Of a stretch of DNA of 64,000 nucleotides, positions 56,415 to 64,000 are shown piece after piece; the first letter of the stretch is position 1; each line of letters begins with the position of its first letter. Origin of the DNA: Selaginella moellendorffii. Its lineage: Eukaryota; Streptophyta; Lycopodiopsida; Selaginellales; Selaginellaceae. The stretch covers positions 209,427 through 273,426 of the forward strand of contig NW_003314301.1 in NCBI RefSeq assembly GCF_000143415.4, in the 5' to 3' direction. Below the pieces are notes generated by a model. The model did no database searches. It worked only from the letters and a program-made list of their open reading frames with translations, and was not told where the DNA came from. Position numbers and translations under genes: made by a program.

Positions 56415-58424
56415 TTATAAACCATCCGTGACTGCCGCACGCATAACTGCAGGAGGAATGCCACCCTTCTTGACCAAAGTTTGAGCTAGCTTGTCCGCCT
56501 GATCACCCATTCCAGCCTTCCAGAGCCGCCGTATTATCGAGTTCACAGTCATCAGCTTTATGAGACCTTTGTCGACCATCATGTAGATAACTTGAAAGCC
56601 AGGCTCCAGATTCTTCAGCCTTGACAAGATTATGTCCAGTCCTTTCGGAAAACCATCTCGCTGGTCAGCGAACTGATAGTCTTCAGCCATCTTTCCAGAC
56701 CTGGTAAAGCCTTCTGTTAGAGTCTTGTAAGTGACTGCAGTTGGAAGGCATTTGGCGTCCACCATCGCAACAAAAACTGCGCAAGCTTCCTCAATCTTCA
56801 CGACCTTGCAGAAACCGTCGAGAAGAATGTTGTAAGTGACAACACTTGGTAGGCCTTCGTCTTGCATCTCGTGAAAGAAAGCAAGAGCCTCGCCCATCTT
56901 TGCTGCCTTACACAGCCCGCCGAGCAAGGAATTGTAGATGTGAGTGTTGGCTTTGGATCCCATCTGGCCCATCGAAAGTAGAAACCAGCGTGCTTCGGAA
57001 AACCTTCCAGACTTGCAAAGACCGTCGATGATAGCACACGAAGTGACCACGCTTGGAGCACTCAAGCTCGAGCTCAGTATCCCTTTGAGATGCCTGCGAG
57101 CTTTTTCCGGCCTGTGTGTCTTGTAGAGACCATCTACGATCATCGTGTATGTCCCTGTGTTTGCTGGAGCACGCCCCTTCCTCAACGTTTCATGAAGAAG
57201 CTTGCAAGCTTTGTCAGCTTCCCCGCTGTTACAAAGCTCCTCGATCATCAAACAGTAGACTTGAGAACTTGGTTGGCATCCCACTCGATCCATCTCTTCG
57301 AGCAGCTCCAAGGCTTGCAAGCTCCGTCCCGACTTACAGAGCCCATTCACAAGAGTGCCAATCATGACAGGATCCGGAGCGCACTTGTTCCCTTGCGTAA
57401 CGTTGCTGAAAAGCTCGAGTGCCTGTTCCACCATGTCTAGCTCGCAAAATCCAGCAACGATACTGTTGTAAGTCGCGGCGTCTGGATTCAGACCCCTGCT
57501 CGTCGACATCTCCTCCAAAAGCCTCAATCCATCCTCCACTCTTTTCGACTTGCAAAGCCCCTGGATAAGAATGCCGTAAGTGACAGCGTTGATCATAGCC
57601 TTGTCCTTGCATCCCTCGAAAACCAGCTCTAGAGCTTCGTCTACTCTTCCGGCCCTGCACAGCCCATCGATCAGAGCATTCGCAGCGGCAAGCGTTACCA
57701 TCGTGGAGTTCCTCTTGGTTCTCTCCGCCATCCGTGTGAAGAGCTTGACAGCCTTGTCAAAGCTCCCGGCCTTGCAAAGCCCCGCCACCAGCGTGTTGCA
57801 AGTCACAGCACTGGGCATCCATCCCAGGTCCACGATCATCTCCTCCGCGAGGTTGAAAGCATCGCTTAGCTTCGCCACCTTGCAAAACCCATCAATCAGT
57901 GTATTGTACATGGCAGGGTCGACTCCACTAGTATCAATCACCGACCTGAAGTGTTCCAAGGCCTCTTCCATCCTCCCAATCTGGCAAAAGCCCTTGAGAA
58001 TCTCACCGTGCGTCGTTTCGTTGGGCGCCAGATCGCGAGCTTTCATCTCCTTGACGAGCCGCAGCGCCTTGCACACCTCCCCGGTCTCGCAGTAGCCCCG
58101 GACGAGGAGATTGTAGCTCGCCACGGATGGATAGTGCAGCGGCAGGAGGAGATCTGTGAATAATCTGTGCGCCTCGCCTGGACGGCCCTCATCTACGACA
58201 ACGCGCAGCAGGGAATTGCAGGTCTGCGTGTCGTGCTCGAACTTGGCCTGCGTTGGCGCCCAGCGGAAGAAATCTAGCGCAATGTCGGTCTTGTGCACGC
58301 TCGCCATAGCCTCGTGGAAGATCTGCGGCGTGATTGCGAGGGAGTACCTGTCGAGAACCTCCCTGGCCGTGATTCCGCGCATTTCCGCCCCACGCAGGAG
58401 TTCGATCAAGACCTTGGCTGCCAT
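56415..58424 (-). CDS. P-class pentatricopeptide repeat protein
   Basis: Intronless, 669 residues. About 15 standard 35-residue repeats run in sequence with phrases such as YNTLIDGFCKVAKLSDAFNL, CNTLVAGLCKAGSFDKAVKL, TYNSIVAGFCELDMVEQALE, TYTMIVDGLYKTHRPEKARR and TYNILLDGFCKVVKIEEACA. The Asn/Asp and Thr/Asn code positions are well kept. No L or S motifs and no E or DYW domain, so this is P class, probably for RNA stabilisation, processing or translation in an organelle rather than editing. The N-terminus (MAAKVLIELLRGAEMRGITA) could be a weak mitochondrial leader. Confidence 0.94.
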   Translation of the reverse strand: MAAKVLIELLRGAEMRGITAREVLDRYSLAITPQIFHEAMASVHKTDIALDFFRWAPTQAKFEHDTQTCNSLLRVVVDEGRPGEAHRLFTDLLLPLHYPSVASYNLLVRGYCETGEVCKALRLVKEMKARDLAPNETTHGEILKGFCQIGRMEEALEHFRSVIDTSGVDPAMYNTLIDGFCKVAKLSDAFNLAEEMIVDLGWMPSAVTCNTLVAGLCKAGSFDKAVKLFTRMAERTKRNSTMVTLAAANALIDGLCRAGRVDEALELVFEGCKDKAMINAVTYGILIQGLCKSKRVEDGLRLLEEMSTSRGLNPDAATYNSIVAGFCELDMVEQALELFSNVTQGNKCAPDPVMIGTLVNGLCKSGRSLQALELLEEMDRVGCQPSSQVYCLMIEELCNSGEADKACKLLHETLRKGRAPANTGTYTMIVDGLYKTHRPEKARRHLKGILSSSLSAPSVVTSCAIIDGLCKSGRFSEARWFLLSMGQMGSKANTHIYNSLLGGLCKAAKMGEALAFFHEMQDEGLPSVVTYNILLDGFCKVVKIEEACAVFVAMVDAKCLPTAVTYKTLTEGFTRSGKMAEDYQFADQRDGFPKGLDIILSRLKNLEPGFQVIYMMVDKGLIKLMTVNSIIRRLWKAGMGDQADKLAQTLVKKGGIPPAVMRAAVTDGL

Positions 58425-59842
58425 GAGCCCTAGAAAAACCCCCGCATTAGGGTTTTAAAGAGCTATAAGAAATTATTAATCAAATTTTAAACTTATTTTA
58501 TATAATGTTAATAAAAATTTCAGAATGATGAAAAAATATATTATGTATTTAGAAAAATTACGATATAGTATGGATGTCCAATAGTTGATAGTTAAAAAAA
58601 CACAAAATGTATATAATAGTTAATATTAAAAAAATTGTTTAAAATAGTTTAGTTGTATTGGGTAAATTTAATTTGGTTTTTTAGCTCTTTCTTAACAAAT
58701 ATTCAATGTATTTGTAAGTAGAACAATAACAAATTTGTGATAATATAATACTTACTTGTCAATTACAAAAACCATGCTGTCAATATTTTCATAATTTGTA
58801 AGAACATGTTTCATGATGATATTAAAGAATGGAAAATGCAACTTTTAGTATTTTGTAAAGTCAATATCTTCCACTTAAAGTACTGTACCCTGTCATCACA
58901 TTATACACCAACTCAAAAATGTTAATAATTATTTACTTTAAATAATATATTATATACATCACAAAATACATATACTAAATTAAAATTTAAAGAGCATCCT
59001 TAAAAGATTGTACTCTATAGTGCATATATTTTACATTTTGATGAATATGTATTTTTTAATATTTTTATAACTTTTGAAATACTATTTCCCTTGGACCAAA
59101 AAGTAAAGAAAAACATATTTTATTATATAACATTTTTAAAATTAATATGCTACAAGTTTCAATTTTTTTATACTAATCTTTTAATAAAATACTATATAAT
59201 GGACTATTTAGTATTTAAAAGATGGTGTTTGTCAAATGTTATTATAAATTTTATGTATGAATTTCTTTTAAGAAACTTAGGTTATTATCTAATATTAGTA
59301 AAAAAAAGTGAAGAAAGTAAATATCAAACAAAGCTTATTTAATTAATTAATATTTTTAAAAAAAAAATTTTAAATTCAATAAACAAGCTATTAGATCAAT
59401 AAGAATTATTGTGAGTGTCTACATTTACACTAGACCTCTTTTATAATTATTTTATATATATAATAAAAAACTTATATGTTTAATATTTAAATTTTAAATT
59501 TTAGATTTAAATGTACATATAAATGAATTTAGTTTTAAAAAATATTCAGAAAAAATATTACATAATCGAATAGATTTTTCATGCAACAACAGAAAAAGAA
59601 AACTTTTCTTTTTTGTAATGAGTTCTGGAAGTCATGATGGTGATTTTGCATGGTGGGAACCTGACTGTTAGGACCATCACAGATGGTGATGCTCCCTTAG
59701 GTTTTGGGGGAGTGCTCATTGAAGTAGGCACAACTTCAGATGTCCGCATTACCATCTGCATCTCTCAAGGAACAATGAGTTGTATGTGTAGATTCTTTTG
59801 TTTCCATCAAAGATTATTAAGAGTAGGTTTTATTCATTTCAG
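58425..59842. other. AT-rich intergenic island
   Basis: No gene recognised. A moderately GC-rich patch at 59634-59800 reads LHGGNLTVRTITDGDAPLGF on the plus strand but matches nothing I know. Confidence 0.45.
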
Positions 59843-60000
59843 ATGCTGGGCGAGCAGTTGTACCCACTGGTGGATATAGAACATGACCACGCATGGCCAT
59901 GGAGATGGACAAAACAGAGGTTTTACATCTGATTGAGTGACCCGAGGCTCTGAAGGCCAAGGCCATGGGAGTGTTGAGGAAGGCCAAACTTTTTCAATGA
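59843..60000 (+). pseudogene. Fragment of poly(A)-binding protein MLLE domain
   Basis: Directly after a CAG acceptor-like site the plus strand reads MLGEQLYPLVDIEHDHA. After a short deletion and frame change it continues MEMDKTEVLHLIE, a stop, then PEALKAKAMGVLRKAKLFQ. This is the C-terminal peptide-binding (MLLE/PABC) domain of cytoplasmic PABP, which normally runs GEQLYPLVEQ...GMLLEMDQTEVLHLIESPEALK. The interior helix is missing and a stop replaces the Ser before PEAL. Only this last-exon piece is present. Confidence 0.85.
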
Positions 60001-60035
60001 GGCCTTTGCTAGCTTTAGTTGAAGGATTCTATTGT

Positions 60036-61124
60036 TTAATTCGTCTGGTGAAGCTTTGCAACTTTGAGAAGATACTCCAACAGGATGGCAGGCTTGCTGA
60101 AGAACGGGCTGTGATCGGAATGAACATGAAAAACCTGTTTTGGTGGATTGTACTCGATCATCAAATCCTGCAGCTTGGGTGAAATCAGCTTGTCTAGTGT
60201 TGTCTTCACGAAGTACCTCGGAATGGATCCATACTTCTCCTGTGAGAGCTCAGCACTGTGGTGCTTGAAAAGCGGGCGAGGTTTCAACAGCAACTTTGCT
60301 AGAACTACATCTTTGGATGGAGAAAGGTGGTAGAGCACGTCTTGTACTAAGTCGAGCTTGAATGCCGCAGCCACAGGGGTCTTTGATCCATTGGAGTAGA
60401 AGTACACTTTGCTGTTCTGTACCACCTTGTTGTTAGTAATAACCTGTAAGTTGACACCAATTGAACACTTATAAGCATCCACTTTGCTGCTGCTCTTGAT
60501 GTATCTATAGAACAGCTTTGGCAAAGAAGAAGACAAATGAAATCAAGCACAACATCAAAACAATGTACCTGGTTGTAAACAAAAGTCCCGTTAGAGCCCC
60601 TTGGAAACATATTTGCAGCCACAAAAATAGCAGCTGCAATTCGGTGAGGGTACTTTTCCATCACATAGGTAAGACTGTCACCTCCGAGACTGTGACCAAC
60701 CAAGATGATCTGCAGTAACAGTACTTGTTTTGGGTGAAGACCAGCAATAAAACAGAAATATCAGGTTTGTAATGTCAGTTACCTTGTGGCCACGCAGCAC
60801 CGATCGGAGCAGCTGGAGTAGCGGGCCGGAGTATTGCTCCAGGCTGGTCACAGACCGGGGGTCAACTCCGTTGATCCCCGCGCTGGTCAAGTCAACGGCG
60901 CTGACCCTGTGGCCTCGCTTCTGTAGTTGATCGATTACCTTGTACCAGCACCAAGCGCCGTGGCCTGCTCCATGAACAAGAACAAAATGGGAACTGGCAT
61001 TCTGCTGCTGACTCGCTGTTCGGATCCTTGATGCTGTGGAAGTACCAATTAGATTGCCGCCATTGCAGAAGAATGATCCGAACAATCCAAAGAGTAGCAG
61101 CAGCAACACAGCAACCTGATGCAT
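60036..61124 (-). CDS. Methylesterase (MES)-type alpha/beta hydrolase, secreted
   Basis: Three exons: 61124-60783, 60709-60569 and 60515-60036; 963 nt, 320 residues. The N-terminal signal peptide is VAVLLLLLFGLFGSFFCNGG. The fold begins HFVLVHGAGHGAWCWYKVID with the oxyanion loop, then HRVSAVDLTSAGINGVDPRS. The nucleophile Ser is in LVGHSLGGDSLTYVMEKYPH, and the catalytic His in QVFHVHSDHSPFFSKP. The plant MES/hydroxynitrile lyase family demethylates methyl salicylate, jasmonate or IAA; the substrate here is open. The signal peptide is unusual, because most MES proteins are cytosolic. The third exon could hold an extra short intron near 60440-60470. Confidence 0.88.
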
Positions 61125-62178
61125 CTCCTTAGTGCACTCACCGAGATTCTCACCAAATTGGAGAAGCAGAACAAGCTGCTGCTTACCCTTGAATCAAAGG
61201 GCAATTGCTACACCACACATATATATTAAAAAAGAGATGTTGGAGCTGTCAACGTGGAAAGCAAGGGAGCAAACTGTAAGGCTTTTTCTATTATGACTTT
61301 CCGATTTATGATAAAATATGGCAATTCCAATTTATTAGAAAGAGTTTCAACCGTTTGTTCCTAGCTTAGTAAACCCCTAACCATGCGCTTGCCATGTTTG
61401 GGGACAACATTACTGTTACAATTACTCTTAACCAAGCTTGTGCTATTAAGCTTCAAGAGACCCTCGTGGTAGTAAGAAGCTCCAAGTCACAACAAGTCAC
61501 AGTTACCCGATGTCCAGGTCCTTGATGGGCGGCCAGGCCTGAATCGAGCTTCACCCTCGAGCAGCGCACTCCATGGATATAGCTGCCAGCGGTGTCATCC
61601 ATCCGGCATGGCCGCTCCAAGAGCTTTATACCAAATGCGTAGAAGTTGATCTATAATAACCATGACTTTAATTTATCAAATTGAAAAATAAATAATATAA
61701 AAGAAAATAAATTGAAAACTAAACTTGACCATATACCTTTTAGGAAATTCTAGATTATTCATTACAATCCATACGTTATTCATTTAAATCTCTTATAAAT
61801 ATGAATAAACCAAAAAACCATATTGTATTTAATAGTTTCTATATAGTGTACTTTGAAATTATGCTAGATTAAACTGTATACTAGTTTAAGAGAAACAACC
61901 AAAAAAACTTTGGTAAATAACGAGTATACTAATTTAAATATAGCCTATCTCTGGTTTCTAGGAAATCTGTAATTAAGGAACCAGAATCCTGTTCTAAACG
62001 TGAAACGTTCAAGTTGGTAGGACAGATAAATTGCATGGACCAGATAACTGTATGGAAAACGTGCACCGTATAAAACAACAAGATTCCTCTCCAAGTATGT
62101 GGCTACGTGTGTAACGTACAGAATACGGACCACACGGAAATAAAAAACGTGAAATGTGATCTCTAATAGCTCTGATAG
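61125..62178. other. Divergent promoter region of MES and DUF2236 genes
   Basis: A TATATAT stretch near 61219 lies about 95 bases before the MES start codon on the minus strand. From about 61640 to 61960 the DNA is AT-rich. No gene seen. Confidence 0.5.
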
Positions 62179-62186
62179 TATAAAAG
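62179..62186 (+). promoter_or_regulatory. TATA box of DUF2236 gene
   Basis: TATAAAAG stands 106 bases before the ATG at 62285. Confidence 0.65.
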
Positions 62187-62284
62187 ACCCTTCTCCAGCC
62201 TCTGTTTCCTCAACCCACAGAGGAGTAGAAAACATTCTCCAATCAAGTTGATCAGATCGATCAAACAGTTTTCACCATTTCGAA

Positions 62285-63328
62285 ATGGCTGCAATCGTGT
62301 TGATGATTGCGTTTCTCGTGATGGCTGCAGCATGGAAGATGGTGTGTATCCGCAAGAGAGAAGAGAGGGCACGATTTCTAGCGTCGCTCCACCCCGTGAG
62401 AGACGCACACAAGATCTTGTGGTACATGTACTCGGTGGAATTCCCCTTCCTCTCGCAAAAGGCGCTCGAGTTTGGCACAATCCGCACGCTCGGCATCCCG
62501 GGGATCACAAATCTGCTCTTCAAGACCAAGTACGGCCTCAAGGATCCGCAGAAGCGCGCCGCCGATACCAACATTCTGGTGAGCGAGATGATCCACCACC
62601 ACGTCGACAGTGATCGCGGCTCATACGCGGTGAGGAGATTGAATGGAATCCACAACAAATTCAAGATCCCAAACGACCAATTCGCCTACGTCCTCTGTCT
62701 CAACGTGGTCAGCCCCATTGATTTCTCCGAGAGATTTGGATTCCGCAAGTGGACCGACAACGAGAAGGAGGCCGCGTATGTTGTGTGGCACGACGTGGGC
62801 GTGAGGATGGGCATCACAACCATCCCAGATAGCATTCCAGAGATGCGGGAGTACATTCGCGATTACGAGGCCAAGAACGCCATCTTGACGGACAAGAACA
62901 AGAGCATCGTCCAGGATCTCAAGCATCTGGTGCTGGATGCATTTCCTCGCCCCGTGCAGCCGCTGGTCGAGACTGGGATCTGTGCACTCATCGATCCCAC
63001 AATCAGGAGCGCTGTTGGATTGGAAAAGCCTCCAGCAATTGTGGAGTGGATCATCTTGGGTGCGTTCAAGCTGCTGGCCGGGAGCTTCGTGTCCGCGTTC
63101 TTGCCTCCCAGGCGTGTGGAGGATGCAAAGGGCAGCATTGAGGTGGACTGGTGTCCTAATCCCGCTGCCAATCCGGAAGAGTACCGGCAGCTCAACGTGA
63201 ATGTGTATCGGCCACCGGCATTTGAGAAGGGATACAAGCTGGCGGAGCTGGGAGCGCTGAAATCAGGCAAGCTTGGACCATACTACGATGGAGGCTTGCG
63301 CTGCCCCTTCCGGCAAATGCACGCATAG
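62285..63328 (+). CDS. DUF2236/MpaB-like (rubber-oxygenase-type) membrane protein
   Basis: Intronless, 347 residues. An N-terminal membrane anchor (AAIVLMIAFLVMAAAW) precedes the soluble domain: HPVRDAHKILWYMYSVEFPF, EFGTIRTLGIPGITNLL, DPQKRAADTNILVSEMIHHH, RLNGIHNKFKIPNDQFAYVL and DFSERFGFRKWTDNEKEAAY. This is the pattern of the ER-bound oxygenase mpaB/latex-clearing protein domain, DUF2236. Bacterial and fungal relatives use haem in oxidative C-C cleavage. His residues in IHHHVDSD and VWHDVGVRM are candidates for haem binding. The substrate is unknown. A proximal TATA box is present. Confidence 0.85.
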   Translation: MAAIVLMIAFLVMAAAWKMVCIRKREERARFLASLHPVRDAHKILWYMYSVEFPFLSQKALEFGTIRTLGIPGITNLLFKTKYGLKDPQKRAADTNILVSEMIHHHVDSDRGSYAVRRLNGIHNKFKIPNDQFAYVLCLNVVSPIDFSERFGFRKWTDNEKEAAYVVWHDVGVRMGITTIPDSIPEMREYIRDYEAKNAILTDKNKSIVQDLKHLVLDAFPRPVQPLVETGICALIDPTIRSAVGLEKPPAIVEWIILGAFKLLAGSFVSAFLPPRRVEDAKGSIEVDWCPNPAANPEEYRQLNVNVYRPPAFEKGYKLAELGALKSGKLGPYYDGGLRCPFRQMHA

Positions 63329-63592
63329 AAATAGAACGGGCATAGGACATTCGTTCGGAGAACAAAGCATCATTTGAAAATGCGTAGTTTACGTGAATCT
63401 TTTTGTAATTTTTGCAGAACAATATGGGATCCAAACAATTTAGAAACACGCTCTGGCTAAAGACAATGATTCTAAGATATTACAGGTTGTAGTTAGAAGT
63501 CTAAGTTGACACACTCACTTCACACCTAAGAGAAGGAAAAGCTTGTCAAGCGGAAGGAACAAAGGTCAAAAGCTACGTTAATCCATGGGGCC
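63329..63592. other. Intergenic between DUF2236 gene and partial gene
   Basis: 3' region; no gene seen. Confidence 0.45.
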
Positions 63593-64000
63593 TCAGCATG
63601 GCACATGCCCACCATCAGGTGCGAACTGCCAAACTTTCCTTGGAGTCCAGTGCCGCACTCGCTGGCCAATCAGGATACCCGAGTACAACTTGAGCTCTCC
63701 CACTGAGATGGCTGCAAAGCCGCTTTCAAAGCTCGGCATCCCCCATGCCTGTTCAAAGCAACAGACTCTAAACACACGAACAAAACTCACCTTGGCACGT
63801 TCAAGGCAAAAGACTTTAAACACACGACAAAAACTCACCTTGGAGCAGTAGTACAACCGGCCAACAGGGGGCAACCCATCCGGAATCGTAAGGTCCTTCA
63901 ATAACAAGGATGCTCTCCAGGCTGCAAACTTATCCCGAACCTCCTGCTTGGTGAAGGCCTCTTCCGATATCGGCTCTCTGGGTGAGTCAGGGAACGATTT
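63593..64000 (-). CDS. Partial gene, function not recognised
   Basis: The last exon is 63748-63593 (AWGMPSFESGFAAISVGELK, then IGQRVRHWTPRKVWQFAPDG, stop). The previous exon runs from 63839 past the window edge (EVRDKFAAWRASLLLKDLTI, PDGLPPVGRLYYCSK). The frames join cleanly, so this is the C-terminus of a real gene whose start lies beyond 64000. I could not assign a family. The intron between them contains a tandem duplication of its own donor region. Confidence 0.6.
   Translation of the reverse strand, partial: KSFPDSPREPISEEAFTKQEVRDKFAAWRASLLLKDLTIPDGLPPVGRLYYCSKVSFCRVFKVFCLERAKVSFVRVFRVCCFEQAWGMPSFESGFAAISVGELKLYSGILIGQRVRHWTPRKVWQFAPDGGHVPC
63749..63843 (-). repeat. Tandem duplicate of splice-donor segment
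   Basis: On the minus strand two near-identical units of 48 and 47 bases follow each other (63843-63796 and 63795-63749). Each starts CCAAGGTGAG and contains CGTGTGTTTA and TTGAAC. The first contains the exon end and donor; the second contains a copy of both. Confidence 0.85.

Noticed and set aside
59634-59800. Plus-strand frame LHGGNLTVRTITDGD...
   Set aside because: Short, matches no family I know, and next to a PABP fragment; may be debris.

Overview
This is nuclear DNA from a land plant with a compact genome. Most genes carry many short GT-AG introns of about 45-75 bases. Gene-dense DNA of moderate GC alternates with very AT-rich islands. The content includes germin, an SRF receptor kinase, SCAB1, nsLTP, methylesterase, strictosidine-synthase-like and several PPR genes, three of them intronless. 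A CEP104 homologue (cilium tip protein) is also present, which points to a plant with motile sperm. Together these fit a lycophyte, most likely Selaginella moellendorffii; the species is inferred, not proven.

Layout. 0-2.6 kb: decayed Ty3/gypsy polymerase remnant and a broken germin copy. 2.7-8.8 kb: RGG/Stm1-type RNA-binding protein, intact germin-like protein, a five-exon coiled-coil protein and a PLS-type PPR protein. 9.4-13.1 kb: gene debris and a second, extremely AT-rich gypsy relic. 13.2-14.2 kb: an isolated AT-rich open gene with a bulb-lectin C-terminus. 14.3-17 kb: a cluster of broken gene fragments (subtilase, probable nuclear-pore anchor, a copy of the PPR gene's 5' end). 17.3-30.1 kb: dense block with SR-protein kinase, catechol-O-methyltransferase-like enzyme, SCAB1, multidomain FKBP with TPR, two-TM protein, OCA-type phosphatase and PHD-finger protein. 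31-36 kb: GH9 endoglucanase fragment and a 1187-residue PPR protein. 36.2-50.8 kb: ORC3, lipid-transfer protein, STRUBBELIG-family receptor, SERINC, HOP2, AHA1 and a conserved plant protein. 50.8-58.4 kb: CEP104, strictosidine-synthase-like protein and a P-class PPR protein. 59.8-64 kb: poly(A)-binding-protein fragment, methylesterase, DUF2236/MpaB-like protein and a partial gene.

The genes are unrelated eukaryotic housekeeping and plant genes, not an operon. Loose themes are HSP90 co-chaperones (FKBP-TPR, AHA1), organelle RNA processing (three PPR proteins), replication and meiosis (ORC3, HOP2), and the sperm flagellum (CEP104, perhaps the coiled-coil protein). Spacing is tight: several neighbours are only 17-133 bases apart. 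Exon models were built by hand from splice signals and reading-frame closure. Where exon lengths are listed, they sum to whole codons.
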